The notes beneath the pieces were generated by a model. It was not told the origin of the DNA. It saw only the letters and a list, made by a program, of their open reading frames with translations, and searched no databases. This document shows positions 28,269-37,020 of a stretch of DNA of 64,000 bases, in pieces; within the stretch, counting starts at the first letter, position 1, and every line of letters starts with the position of its first letter. Source of the stretch: Bordetella genomosp. 9 (lineage in GTDB: Bacteria > Pseudomonadota > Gammaproteobacteria > Burkholderiales > Burkholderiaceae_B); NCBI RefSeq assembly GCF_002261425.1, contig NZ_NEVJ01000003.1, positions 1,054,001 to 1,118,000 on the forward strand. Direction: 5' to 3'. The translations under genes were made by a program, and so were the position numbers.

Positions 28269-29135
28269 GTGAGCATGTCCACCACGCTTGCCTTCGGCGC
28301 CGCCGCGATTCCCGCGCCCCCTGATCCGCTCTTGCCTGCCAGGCACGCCTTCGAAGCGACCCACGCCAGCGCCGCCTTCGACGCCGTGCCCGTCGAGCCG
28401 TCCGCGCCCCAGGCCCGATTCCGTCGCGACGGCCCGGCTTCCGACCGGAGCGCCGGACCTACCCAGTGCTATTACACGATGAACCCGCTGAACGATGTCC
28501 GCCCCGATGCCGACGGCAAGATACGGGGCGCGGATCTGCAAGGTACGCTGGCATACGAACGGCTGGTCCATACGCTCAGCAAGGACCCGCTCGCGCCGGC
28601 GCGCGACCCGTCGGACGCCGATAAGGCAAAGGCGCGGGTCGTTGTGGATCGCATGAGGCTGCCCTTGCGCGGCACCCTGGTGGCGCCCTGCCATACGGGT
28701 CACGGGCCGGGGGATCGGTCGGTCCACGAAGCGGCGACACCCAGCCCGGCGGCTGCCGGCCGGCAGCGCCGGGCCGTTTCCGAAGGCGCCGACGCTCACA
28801 CCGACACCGGCGGCAACGCAAACGCGAACGCCCCCACGCCGGGCACGGCCGACCCATGCCGGCCGGCCGGGCTATGGCAGCGTGTATTCGATACCATGGT
28901 CCGCCTCGTCCGGGTCCTTGCGCATCCGCCCGTCATTCCCGAGGCGGCGTCCAGCGCGGACGCCAAGCGTCCCGCCGCATGCCGGGAAGCGGAGCGCGCC
29001 GCCGATCAGCGTGCGGCCGAGCAGGAAGCGCGCGACTACGAGAACCATCTGTTCGCCTGGACCGCGTCCGCTACCCGCCGGCGCCGTGAGGTGGCCCCTG
29101 AGGTGGTCAGTGAGCTGGCCCGTCAGCTGGCGTGA
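28269..29135 (+). CDS. Hypothetical Ala/Pro-rich protein, unrecognised
   Basis: I do not recognise this 288-residue protein. It starts with GTG at 28269 (AAGGAG at 28257-28262 fits that better than the ATG at 28275). The N-terminal 60 residues are rich in Ala, Pro, Ser and Thr and lack a Sec signal. The middle is disordered-looking (AGRQRRAVSEGADAHTDTGG, short NANANA). The C-terminus has two stretches of possible amphipathic helix (WQRVFDTMVRLVRVLAHPP, and ACREAERAADQRAAEQEARD). The composition recalls type III or other secreted effectors, but no system for them lies here. It overlaps the convergent acyl-CoA dehydrogenase gene by 29 bases. Confidence 0.6.
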   Translation: MSMSTTLAFGAAAIPAPPDPLLPARHAFEATHASAAFDAVPVEPSAPQARFRRDGPASDRSAGPTQCYYTMNPLNDVRPDADGKIRGADLQGTLAYERLVHTLSKDPLAPARDPSDADKAKARVVVDRMRLPLRGTLVAPCHTGHGPGDRSVHEAATPSPAAAGRQRRAVSEGADAHTDTGGNANANAPTPGTADPCRPAGLWQRVFDTMVRLVRVLAHPPVIPEAASSADAKRPAACREAERAADQRAAEQEARDYENHLFAWTASATRRRREVAPEVVSELARQLA

Positions 29136-30165
29136 CGTCCACCAGCACCTGACGCACGTCCCGTCCATGGCGCGCGCCCACGGTCATCGCCCGTCTCAGA
29201 TAAAGCCCGGCATCGTGCTCGTCCGCGAAACCGATGGCGCCATGGAATTGGATCGCTTCCTCGGTCACGCGCAGGGCGGACGCCGCCGCACGATGCCGGG
29301 CCGCCGCGGCTGCCCAGCCTTCCCGCGCACCGCCCCAGGCCCGCGCGGCCTCGAAGACCAGGGCGCGGCTGGTCCTGCAATCGACATGGCACGTCGCGGC
29401 GCGGTGCTGCAGCGCCTGGAAGCTGCCTATGGGCACGCCGAACTGCCGGCGCAGGCGCATGTAGTCCAGCGCCAGCTTCAGCGCCTCTTCCGTCAGGCCG
29501 CTCAAATAGGCGGCATCCAGCAGCCATGACAGGTGGCGGCCCTGCCGCCACGCCTGCGCACCCGGATCGCCGCGCAGCATCACCGGCGCTTCCCGCCAGG
29601 CGCCCGCGTCGATTTGGATATCGGCCAGCGCGCTTCCGTCGACCGCCACACGCGGCGCGTAGCGGGTTCCCGCCGCATCCCGGCGCAGCAGCCTGGCCTC
29701 GAAAGCGTCGCCCTCGCCGTCGGCCAGCAGCCAGTGTGTCGCCGCGCCCGCATCCGGCACCAGCATGGCGACGCAGTCGTCCTGCTGGTGCCGGGCGACG
29801 GGGGCCGGCACGACCAGCGCGTCACCTGCCAGCAGCTCGGCAAGAACACCCTGGGCCGCATCGCCGCCGTGCGCCAGGACGCCGGCCGCGGCCATGCCCG
29901 TGCCGACCGGCGCCATCATCAGCGCGCGCCCGGCCTCCTGCGCCACCACCGCGGCCGCCGCCGCGGACCATCCCAGGCCGCCCCGTTCTTCCGGGACGGC
30001 GATCCCGAACCACCCCAGCCCGGCAATGTCCCGCCAGGCCGCCCAGTCCCAACCCGGACGGCCGTCATGGACTGCGCGCGCGGCCGCGGGGCCCGCCCGC
30101 GACGCGGCGTAGTGCGCCGCGCTCTCGCCTATCATCCGCAATTGCTCGGCGATCTCGCTGCTCAT
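29107..30165 (-). CDS. Acyl-CoA dehydrogenase, small subunit type
   Basis: FAD enzyme of the acyl-CoA dehydrogenase family, 352 residues from the ATG at 30165, which overlaps the upstream dehydrogenase stop. The N-terminal helix bundle (RDIAGLGWFGIAVPEERGGL), a middle beta domain, and the C-terminal block QFHGAIGFADEHDAGLYLRR are present. The usual C-terminal IYEGT segment is missing, so the active site is incomplete by itself. It probably pairs with the next enzyme upstream. The open frame continues far upstream but out of register with that gene. Confidence 0.9.
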   Translation of the reverse strand: MSSEIAEQLRMIGESAAHYAASRAGPAAARAVHDGRPGWDWAAWRDIAGLGWFGIAVPEERGGLGWSAAAAAVVAQEAGRALMMAPVGTGMAAAGVLAHGGDAAQGVLAELLAGDALVVPAPVARHQQDDCVAMLVPDAGAATHWLLADGEGDAFEARLLRRDAAGTRYAPRVAVDGSALADIQIDAGAWREAPVMLRGDPGAQAWRQGRHLSWLLDAAYLSGLTEEALKLALDYMRLRRQFGVPIGSFQALQHRAATCHVDCRTSRALVFEAARAWGGAREGWAAAAARHRAAASALRVTEEAIQFHGAIGFADEHDAGLYLRRAMTVGARHGRDVRQVLVDVTPADGPAH

Positions 30166-31337
30166 CCCTTGCTCCCCGCGGGCGGCAAGCCCAGCACCCG
30201 TGTCGCGATGATGCCGCGCTGCACCTCGCTGCTGCCGCCATAGATCCCCAGCCTGCGCGCCTGCAGGAACATCTGCGTGGCGTCCAGCAGGTCGTCGCCG
30301 TGACGCACGGGATCGCGCAGTGCGGCCGCGGGACCGGCCACGCGGCGCGCCAGGTCCAGCAGCAGATGCACCGTATCGGTGGCCAGCAGCTTCAGGTAGG
30401 CGCTGTCCACGCCGCCTTCCCTCGCTCCACACGCTTCGCCGGCCTCGGCGGCCTCCAGATAGGCGGCGCACAGCGCTTGTACCTCCACCTCGGCCAGCGC
30501 GGCTTCCTCCCGCAGGCAAGCGGGCACGCCATCGGCCGGCGCCGCGCGCAGCATCATGCGCAGGCGCTCGCGGGCCCGCAGCGCCTGCGCCGGCGAGCCG
30601 ATCCGCAGCCGCTCCTCGCTCAAGACGGCGGTCGCCACGTCCCAGCCGCGATTCAGCTCGCCCACCACGTTTTCCAGCGGGACGGCGACGTCGTCGAAGA
30701 ACACTTCCGCGAACTCGTCGTCGCCGGCGATGGTGCGGATGGGGCGGCGCCGGATGCCCGGCGTATCCATGGGAATGAGCACAAACGTGATGCCGTCGCG
30801 AGGCTTGCCCTCTTTCGAAGTGCGCACCAGCGCGAACATCCAATCCGCATGATGGCCCCAGGTGGTCCAGATCTTGTGGCCGTTGATCACCAGATTGCCG
30901 TCGCGCGGCTCGGCGCGCGTCGCCAGGCTCGCCAGGTCCGATCCCGCGCCGGGTTCGGAATAGCCCTGGCACCAGATCGCATCGCCCGCCAGGATGGCCG
31001 GCAGGTGCCGCGCCCGCTGGGCCGGCGTGCCGCGCGCGATCAGCAGCGGTCCGATATGGTTGAGCCCCTGCGTGGGGATGTCGGGCGTACCCGCGACCGC
31101 CATCTCCTCCATCAGGATCAGCTGTTCCATCGGCGTCGCGCCCATGCCGCCGTGCTCGCGCGGCCAATGCGGCGCGATCCATCCGCGCCGCGACAGCGTC
31201 CGGTACCAACGCATCGCTTCCTCGCGTTCAGGCCGGAACGTCGCGTGGCGCAGGGACGCCGGCACATGTTTCCGCAGCCAGTCGCGCACTTCCAGGCGGA
31301 AAGCGGCCTGTTCCGGGGACTCCGCTCTGAGCATCAT
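30162..31337 (-). CDS. Acyl-CoA dehydrogenase, large subunit type
   Basis: Acyl-CoA dehydrogenase of 391 residues introducing an alpha,beta double bond in a CoA thioester. It shows the family segments WIAPHWPREHGGMGATPMEQ, WCQGYSEPGAGSDLASL and the FAD-binding C-terminus RLGIYGGSSEVQRGIIATR. The position of the medium-chain catalytic Glu (IYEGT) is Gly here. It overlaps the acyl-CoA ligase upstream and the small dehydrogenase downstream by 4 bases each, a layout typical of heteromeric dehydrogenases in steroid and alicyclic acid pathways. Confidence 0.92.
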   Translation of the reverse strand: MMLRAESPEQAAFRLEVRDWLRKHVPASLRHATFRPEREEAMRWYRTLSRRGWIAPHWPREHGGMGATPMEQLILMEEMAVAGTPDIPTQGLNHIGPLLIARGTPAQRARHLPAILAGDAIWCQGYSEPGAGSDLASLATRAEPRDGNLVINGHKIWTTWGHHADWMFALVRTSKEGKPRDGITFVLIPMDTPGIRRRPIRTIAGDDEFAEVFFDDVAVPLENVVGELNRGWDVATAVLSEERLRIGSPAQALRARERLRMMLRAAPADGVPACLREEAALAEVEVQALCAAYLEAAEAGEACGAREGGVDSAYLKLLATDTVHLLLDLARRVAGPAAALRDPVRHGDDLLDATQMFLQARRLGIYGGSSEVQRGIIATRVLGLPPAGSKG

Positions 31338-32884
31338 GCCGCGCGCACCAGCCGGGCCAGGGCCATCTCGCGCAGATCGCGCTTCAACACCTTGCCCACG
31401 CCGCTGCGAGGCAGCGTCTCGACAAAGAACACATGCTTGGGCTTCTTGTAGCTGGCGATTCTTTCCCGCGCATGGGCCTGCACGGCCTCCACGGTGAGCG
31501 CGGCGCCCGGACGCAGCTCGATGAAGGCCGCCACCGCCTCGCCGTAGATGGAATCGGGCACACCCACCACCGCCACGTCGGCCACGGCGGGATGCTCGGC
31601 CAGCGCCTGCTCGACTTCCTTGGTGTAGATGTTGAAGCCGCCGCTCAGCACCATGTCCTTCTTGCGATCGACGATATACAGGTAACCGTCGCTGTCGAAG
31701 CGGCCCATGTCGCCGGTATGCACCCAGCCGTCCACGATGGTTTCCGCGCTTGCCTCGGGCCGTCCGAAGTAGCCGCGCATGGTCGTGAAGCGGCCGGCCT
31801 CGCCGGCGCGCACCAGGATCTCGCCCACGTCGTCGACGGATACCTGCTGCCCGCGATCGTCGACCAGCTTGACCTCCACGCCGGGCGACACGCGCCCCAC
31901 CGACCCGGGATGGGTGAACTGTTCCTCATGATTGAGGACGGTGACCGAGCCGACCTCGGTCATGGCGAAGAAGGAATGCAGCCGCGCCTGCGGCAGCTTT
32001 TCTATCATGCGGCGCTTCAGTTCGATGGGAAAGGCTTCGCCCGTGACGATGATGTGGCGCAGGCTGGCGCAACGCGCGGCCTGTTCCTCCAGCACCGGCA
32101 TCAGCATGCGCGCGACGGTGGGCACCATGCCGGCCGCCGTCACCCGTTCGCGCTCGATCGTATCGACCGCCTGCTGCGCGTCGAAGCGTTCCATCACCAC
32201 CAGCGTCGCGCCCAGGCCCATGGAATTCATCAGCCGCGCCAGGCCGGTGCGGTGCGCCAGCGGGGTCGTGACCAGGAAGACGTCCTGCGCCGTGATGCCC
32301 CACTCCACGGCATTGGCGAAGGCATTGCCGATGACGAAGTTCGCATGCGTCAGGATGGCGCCCTTGGGCTGCCCGGTGGTACCCGACGTATACATGATCA
32401 TGGCGTCGTCGGGATGCAGCGGCGCGTCGGGCAGGCGTTCGTCGGAAGGCCGCATCAGCGCGGCCAGGGATTGCGCCTGACTGGCTCCGTCGGTAACGTC
32501 GCCGACCACCACCCGCAACATGCCCTTGAACTCCTCCCGCACCGCGTCGATGTTCGCCGCGTCATCGGCGTGGAACACCAGCATGCGCGCCTGGCTGTCC
32601 CGCGCGAAATACGCCAGTTCCCGCACCGTGTTGCGCGTGTTCACCGGAATCACCACCGCCCCCAGCCAGAAGGCGGCATACAGCACCTGCGCGATCTCGA
32701 CGCAGTTGGGCAGATAGACGACCACGCGATCGCCCGCCCCCACCCCGGCCCTGCGCATGCCGGCCGCCAGCGAACGCGAGGTCGCCAGCAACTCCGCGTA
32801 CGTCAGGGACTGCTTGCCGCATTTCACCGCCGTCTTCGACGGAAAGCGCAGCGCATGCGCCGCCAGGAATTGTTCTAGCCGCAT
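31334..32884 (-). CDS. AMP-dependent acyl-CoA synthetase
   Basis: Activates a carboxylic acid to its CoA thioester with ATP, 516 residues. The ANL motifs are visible: the P-loop YTSGTTGQPKGAIL, the adenine-binding SFFAMTE, the hinge GDMGRFDSDGYLYIVDRKKD, and the catalytic Lys near the C-terminus in RSGVGKVLKRDL. Subfamily FadD3/CaiC-like rather than acetyl-CoA synthetase. It probably performs the entry step for the acid brought in by the ABC transporter of this operon. The start is 9 bases from the DUF35 stop. Confidence 0.92.
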   Translation of the reverse strand: MRLEQFLAAHALRFPSKTAVKCGKQSLTYAELLATSRSLAAGMRRAGVGAGDRVVVYLPNCVEIAQVLYAAFWLGAVVIPVNTRNTVRELAYFARDSQARMLVFHADDAANIDAVREEFKGMLRVVVGDVTDGASQAQSLAALMRPSDERLPDAPLHPDDAMIMYTSGTTGQPKGAILTHANFVIGNAFANAVEWGITAQDVFLVTTPLAHRTGLARLMNSMGLGATLVVMERFDAQQAVDTIERERVTAAGMVPTVARMLMPVLEEQAARCASLRHIIVTGEAFPIELKRRMIEKLPQARLHSFFAMTEVGSVTVLNHEEQFTHPGSVGRVSPGVEVKLVDDRGQQVSVDDVGEILVRAGEAGRFTTMRGYFGRPEASAETIVDGWVHTGDMGRFDSDGYLYIVDRKKDMVLSGGFNIYTKEVEQALAEHPAVADVAVVGVPDSIYGEAVAAFIELRPGAALTVEAVQAHARERIASYKKPKHVFFVETLPRSGVGKVLKRDLREMALARLVRAA

Positions 32885-32893
32885 GATCTCGCC

Positions 32894-33331
32894 TTATTCC
32901 AGTTCGAAGGCCGGATAGGGATGCTCGGGCGCCAGATGGTCGATGGCCAGCCTGACGCGCTTGCCCACGGCCAGGTCGGCCGGCTCGCAGTTCAGCACGT
33001 TGGCGATGATGCGCACGCCTTCGTCCAGCTCCACCGTGGCCACGCACAGGGGGATGCGGCCTTCCACGCCCGGCCCGGGGATGCGCACCACGGTGCAGGC
33101 ATAGATGGCGCCCTTGCCGGACACCTCGCGCCATTCCAGCGTGCGCTGCCCCGTATAGCTGCTGACCGGTTTGGGATAGTGCTGGAAGCGGCGCGCGACG
33201 GTGCAGTACTGCAGCACCAGCTTGCCCCGTGCGATGCCGTCCCAGAACGGCTGGGTATCCACATAGACGCCCTGCCTGGGGATGGGACGCGCGGGCGTGC
33301 TCGTGGCGGTCTTGTCGTTCATGGTCTTCAT
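32894..33331 (-). CDS. DUF35 OB-fold protein with degenerate zinc ribbon
   Basis: Acyl-CoA-binding partner protein of 145 residues, start at 33331 overlapping the thiolase stop (ATGA). The OB-fold half is clear (GAIYACTVVRIPGPGVEG, PLCVATVELDEGV). The N-terminal rubredoxin-like ribbon keeps only C43; the other three positions of the expected C-x2-C-x10-C-x2-C pattern are A46, S57 and T60, so zinc binding is doubtful. DUF35 proteins form complexes with thiolases, and the overlap with the thiolase gene agrees with this. Confidence 0.87.
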   Translation of the reverse strand: MKTMNDKTATSTPARPIPRQGVYVDTQPFWDGIARGKLVLQYCTVARRFQHYPKPVSSYTGQRTLEWREVSGKGAIYACTVVRIPGPGVEGRIPLCVATVELDEGVRIIANVLNCEPADLAVGKRVRLAIDHLAPEHPYPAFELE

Positions 33332-34494
33332 GCCTCCAGTACCATCGCCGAACTGGTGCCCCAGTTGCGGCCGTAGGGAATCACGCCTATGCCGGTGACC
33401 AAGGCGTTGCTCGGATCCTTCACCTGGCGGCTGCCGCCTTCGCCGAACATCTGGCGCACGGCCTCGGCCAGGTTCAGGCCGCCGCTGGCCAGGCCCGGCT
33501 GGCCGGCGGAAATCTGGCCACCCCCGGTGTTCAAGGGAAGGTCGCCTTCGAAGGACAAATCGGTGCGCAGGGTGTACGCGGCCCCCTCCCCCCGCTCGCA
33601 GAAACCGAAGGCCTCGAACTGCATCATCACGGCGATGGTGAAATCGTCGTAGGGCTGGAACATGCGGACGTCCCGGGGGCTCAGTCCGGCGCGCCGCAGG
33701 ACTTCCGGCCCGATCTTGCTGAAGCCCGTGTGGGTGATATCGGCCAGCGGATCCGCGCCGTTGAAGTTGGTGACTTCGCCGTAGGCCACCGGATACACCA
33801 TGTTCTTCAGCCCCAGCCGTTTGGCGTTGGCTTCGCTGGTCACGATGAAGGCGTTCGCGCCATCGCAGAACATCACGCTGTCCAGTACCCGCAGCGGGTC
33901 GGCGATCACCCGCGATTCCAGGTATTCCTGCATGGAAAGCGGCTTCTGGAATTTCTTCAGCGCGTTCGGGTTGTGCAAGGCGTGCGCGCGCTGCGTCACG
34001 GCGATCTTGCCCAGGGCCTGCGGGTCCAGCCCATACTGATGGATGTAGCGGCTCATCAGCAGGCCGAAGCTGGCCGGCGGCCCCTGCACGCCCGGCGGGT
34101 CCTGGAACTCGCCCCGATACGCGCCATAGTTGGAGCGCCAGTCGGTGCTCGGCGCGTCGGCCGACATGACGACCGCCAGGGAACACATGCCATCGCGGAT
34201 CGCCGACATGGCCCGCGCCACGCCGCCGGTCGCGGAGCAGCCGCCCATGCCGCCGTAGTTCAGCCAGCTGGGCGTCAGGCCCAGGGCTTCGGTCATGTAC
34301 ACCGCGAAGAACGGGTTCTGGGCCTCGGACAAGGCGGTAGTGACCGACAGGCCATCGATTTCGTTCTTGTCTATCCCCGTACGTTCCAGCAACTGGTCCA
34401 GCGCCTCGCCCGCCAGGTCGTAGGCGCTGCGCCCCGTCTTGAAGCCCACCGGCGTCTCGGCATAGCCGGCGATCACCATATCCCTCTTCTTCAT
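33328..34494 (-). CDS. Thiolase-family protein with altered catalytic residues
   Basis: SCPx/Ltp-like thiolase of 388 residues, started at MKKRDMVIAG (34494) behind a GAGGAGAG stretch; the frame continues upstream without support. C86 in GGMGGCSATGG matches the nucleophile. In the NxxGG/GHP block the sequence is NTGGGQISAGQPG, so the His of GHP is Q332, and the second catalytic Cys near the C-terminus is absent (PYGRNWGTSSAMVLEA). Such changes occur in Ltp2-type retro-aldolases that work with a DUF35 partner. Cleavage of a 3-hydroxyacyl-CoA is therefore as likely as thiolysis. Confidence 0.9.
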   Translation of the reverse strand: MKKRDMVIAGYAETPVGFKTGRSAYDLAGEALDQLLERTGIDKNEIDGLSVTTALSEAQNPFFAVYMTEALGLTPSWLNYGGMGGCSATGGVARAMSAIRDGMCSLAVVMSADAPSTDWRSNYGAYRGEFQDPPGVQGPPASFGLLMSRYIHQYGLDPQALGKIAVTQRAHALHNPNALKKFQKPLSMQEYLESRVIADPLRVLDSVMFCDGANAFIVTSEANAKRLGLKNMVYPVAYGEVTNFNGADPLADITHTGFSKIGPEVLRRAGLSPRDVRMFQPYDDFTIAVMMQFEAFGFCERGEGAAYTLRTDLSFEGDLPLNTGGGQISAGQPGLASGGLNLAEAVRQMFGEGGSRQVKDPSNALVTGIGVIPYGRNWGTSSAMVLEA

Positions 34495-34498
34495 GCTC

Positions 34499-35299
34499 TT
34501 ACTCTCCTCGGAAGTCCGGCGTTCTTTTCTCGCGGAAGGCCGACAGTCCTTCGGCGCGGTCGCGCGTGAAATACAGCATGAAGGAAGCATCCCCTTCCGC
34601 CGCCATGCCTTCGGCCAGGGGCAGGTCCATCCCCCGATCGATCATCGCCTTGGTGAACATCACCGACAGCGGCGCATTGCCGCCTATCGTGCGTGCCAAC
34701 TCGCGCGCCTTTTCAAGCGCCTGGCCCGCCTCGGTAACATGGTTGACGAGGCGGTATTCGCGCGCTTCGGCGGCAGCCAGGCGCCGACCGGTCCACATCA
34801 GCTCCTTGGCCAGCGCGGGCCCGACCAGGCGCGGCAGGGTCTGCGTGCCGCCGCCGCCTGGCATCATGCCCAGGCGGATTTCGGGCAGGCCGAACTTGGC
34901 GTTGGCGCCAGCCACGATCATGTCCGACACCAGGGCCAGCTCAAGGCCGCCGCCCAGCGCATAACCCTCGACGACGCTAATGATGGGCTTGGAGTACGCG
35001 GGCAACTCGCGGAACAGCCGGTTGACCTTGCGCTGGCGCCGCCGCTTGCGATAGAAGTCGAAATACTCGTTGTCGCCGATGGTGAATTCGCTGGTGTCGA
35101 TGCCGGTGCAGAAGGCCTTGTCGCTGCCTTTCAGCAGAATCGCGGCCACATCGCGCGTCGCCTCGGCTTCGTTCAGGACGTCCATGATTTCCTGCGCGGT
35201 CTGCTCGCGCAGGGAATTCATTTTCTCCGGGCGATTCAGGGTGATTTCCAACCAGCCTTCGACGCGCTCAACAATGATGTCTTCGGTGTTCATCTTCAT
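34499..35299 (-). CDS. Enoyl-CoA hydratase/isomerase family protein
   Basis: Crotonase-fold enzyme of 266 residues that probably hydrates the unsaturated CoA ester before side-chain cleavage. The oxyanion-hole segments are DKAFCTGIDTSEF and GYALGGGLELALVSD; both general acid/base Glu positions are kept (GGGLELA and FGLPEIRLGMMPGGGG). A basic stretch RKRRRQRKVNRLF at about 84-96 is unusual for the family. A second in-frame ATG lies 6 bases downstream; neither has a clear ribosome site. The gene ends 4 bases ahead of the thiolase start. Confidence 0.92.
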   Translation of the reverse strand: MKMNTEDIIVERVEGWLEITLNRPEKMNSLREQTAQEIMDVLNEAEATRDVAAILLKGSDKAFCTGIDTSEFTIGDNEYFDFYRKRRRQRKVNRLFRELPAYSKPIISVVEGYALGGGLELALVSDMIVAGANAKFGLPEIRLGMMPGGGGTQTLPRLVGPALAKELMWTGRRLAAAEAREYRLVNHVTEAGQALEKARELARTIGGNAPLSVMFTKAMIDRGMDLPLAEGMAAEGDASFMLYFTRDRAEGLSAFREKRTPDFRGE

Positions 35300-35350
35300 C
35301 GGATACTCGCTGTTCGGTGCGTAGGGTTTTGTGTGGATGGCGCCATGGCA

Positions 35351-36151
35351 TCAGTGCAGGGATTCGGCGGCGCGCACGGACGGCGTCTCGGGTGACGCGG
35401 AATCGCCGCCGATGGCCCGTTCTATCAGGCGATGCATATCGGCCATGCAGGCCGCGTCGGCACGCTGCGGCGCATCGATCGACAGCTCCAGGGCCACACG
35501 CGCCGGCGCCGCCAGCACCAGGATGCGATCGGCGATTTCCAGGGCGTCCTCGATGCGGTGCGTCACGAACACGCAGGTCTTGTGCTGTTCCCTGACGATC
35601 TCCGCGAAATCGCGGCGCAGCGTCTGCGAGGTCACGTGATCGAGCTGGCTGAACGACTCGTCCAGCAGCACCAGGGCCGGGTCGACCGCCAGCGCCCGCG
35701 CCAGCGACACGCGCTGCCGCATGCCGCCCGACAGCTCGACCGGGTATTTCTCGCAGGCATCCTGCAGCTTGACGCGCGCCAGCCAATCCCGCGCGCGCTG
35801 CCGGGCCTGTTTCTTCGGCACGCCCAGCAACAGCAGTCCCAGCTCGACGTTCTCCTGCGCCGTGCGCCAGGGCAGCAGGCGATCCGTCTGGAAGCTCACG
35901 GCCAGCTTGCCGCGCAAGGCTTCGAAGTCCTGCGCGGGATCCACGCCGGCCACTTGCACCGAGCCGGCATCGGCCACCGCCGTGCCCATCAGCAGGGACA
36001 TGACCGTGCTCTTGCCGGCGCCGGTCTGGCCCAGCAGGGCCACTGTTTCGCCTTCCATCACTTCCATGGTCAGATGGTCGATGGCCGTGTGGCTGCCGAA
36101 GCGCTTGACGACGTCGCGCAGGGCGATGATGGTATTCAGATCGGTATTCAT
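35351..36151 (-). CDS. NitT/TauT-type ABC transporter ATP-binding protein
   Basis: ATPase subunit of 266 residues for uptake of a small anion or acid. Walker A is LLGQTGAGKST, the Q-loop is in VSFQTDRLLPW, the signature is LSGGMRQRV, Walker B is LVLLDESFSQLD (Ser in place of the usual Pro), and the H-loop is VTHRIEDALE. The ATG at 36151 shares one base with the permease stop (TGATG). It is followed after 51 bases by the enoyl-CoA hydratase, which places import and catabolism in one transcript. Confidence 0.93.
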   Translation of the reverse strand: MNTDLNTIIALRDVVKRFGSHTAIDHLTMEVMEGETVALLGQTGAGKSTVMSLLMGTAVADAGSVQVAGVDPAQDFEALRGKLAVSFQTDRLLPWRTAQENVELGLLLLGVPKKQARQRARDWLARVKLQDACEKYPVELSGGMRQRVSLARALAVDPALVLLDESFSQLDHVTSQTLRRDFAEIVREQHKTCVFVTHRIEDALEIADRILVLAAPARVALELSIDAPQRADAACMADMHRLIERAIGGDSASPETPSVRAAESLH

Positions 36152-37020
36152 CAGCGCACCTGTGCCTCTTTGCGCCAGCCCAGGAAGCGACGCTCCGCCC
36201 AGCCGGCCAGCCATTGGAATACCAGGTTCAGCATCACCAGCAGGAAAGTCCAGGCCATCACCTGGTCGATGCGGAAGGTGGACTGCGCGAAACTCATGCG
36301 CGAGCCTATGCCGATGGCGGACGCGACGAGCTCGGCGAAAATCACCATGCGGATCGCATAGCCGATCACCGACTTGGTGGTCAGGAAGATGTACGGAATG
36401 ATGTGCGGCGCCACCAGGAAGCGCAGCATCTGCCAGCGCGACGGGCGAAAGCTTTCGAGCATGTCGACCCATTCCGTCGACAGCGCCCGCACGCCTTCGT
36501 ACACGTTCAACGCATAGAACGGCATCAGGATGACGGCCAGGATGAAAAATATGCGTGCTTCCGGGTCCTTGAACCAGAACACCGCCAGCAGCATCCATGA
36601 CAGCGCCGGAATTCCGGTATCGATGATCACCACGGCTTTCAGATAGGGGCCGATGCGCCGCGACGTCCCCATCAGCAGGCCGATGATCACCCCGGCCAGC
36701 GCCGAAAACACAATGGCGGCGGCCAGCCGCGCCAGCGTGACGGCGACATGGAACAGGTCGGTGCCGAACAGGCCCGCCAGGGCCTTGGCGATGGCCTCCG
36801 GCGACGGCATGACATAGTCGGGCACATAGTTGCTGGCCACCTGCATCGCCACCAGCAGCAGCACGACGACGCAGATCAAGGCCTTCAGGTCGCGCCGGTC
36901 GCGGCCGACGCGCTTTTCCGGCTTGGCCGGCTTGGCCGACACTGGCGTGCGACTGGTGATCGGCGCATGGCGGGACACGGGCTTGGCGCCCTGTCCGGCG
37001 GGGATGTCGGCTGGGTTCAT
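36151..37020 (-). CDS. NitT/TauT-type ABC transporter permease
   Basis: Inner-membrane permease of 289 residues (SsuC/TauC family). A basic cytoplasmic N-terminus (about 45 residues) precedes a first helix ALICVVVLLLVAMQVASNYV and a BPD core of about five helices; the EAA-type loop falls near LESFRPSRWQMLRFLVAPHI. It starts 4 bases inside the end of the substrate-binding gene. Confidence 0.92.
   Translation of the reverse strand: MNPADIPAGQGAKPVSRHAPITSRTPVSAKPAKPEKRVGRDRRDLKALICVVVLLLVAMQVASNYVPDYVMPSPEAIAKALAGLFGTDLFHVAVTLARLAAAIVFSALAGVIIGLLMGTSRRIGPYLKAVVIIDTGIPALSWMLLAVFWFKDPEARIFFILAVILMPFYALNVYEGVRALSTEWVDMLESFRPSRWQMLRFLVAPHIIPYIFLTTKSVIGYAIRMVIFAELVASAIGIGSRMSFAQSTFRIDQVMAWTFLLVMLNLVFQWLAGWAERRFLGWRKEAQVR

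Noticed and set aside
30165..31209. Extension of the small acyl-CoA dehydrogenase frame upstream to 31209 as a fusion protein
   Set aside because: The extension is an out-of-register reading of the large dehydrogenase gene; the ATG at 30165 overlaps its stop as in the rest of the operon.
29526..31451. A 641-codon + strand frame opposite both acyl-CoA dehydrogenases
   Set aside because: Pro/Arg-rich shadow frame without domain content; both dehydrogenases are certain.
31433..32878. A 481-codon + strand frame opposite the acyl-CoA ligase
   Set aside because: His/Gln/Arg-rich shadow frame; the ligase motifs on the - strand are complete.
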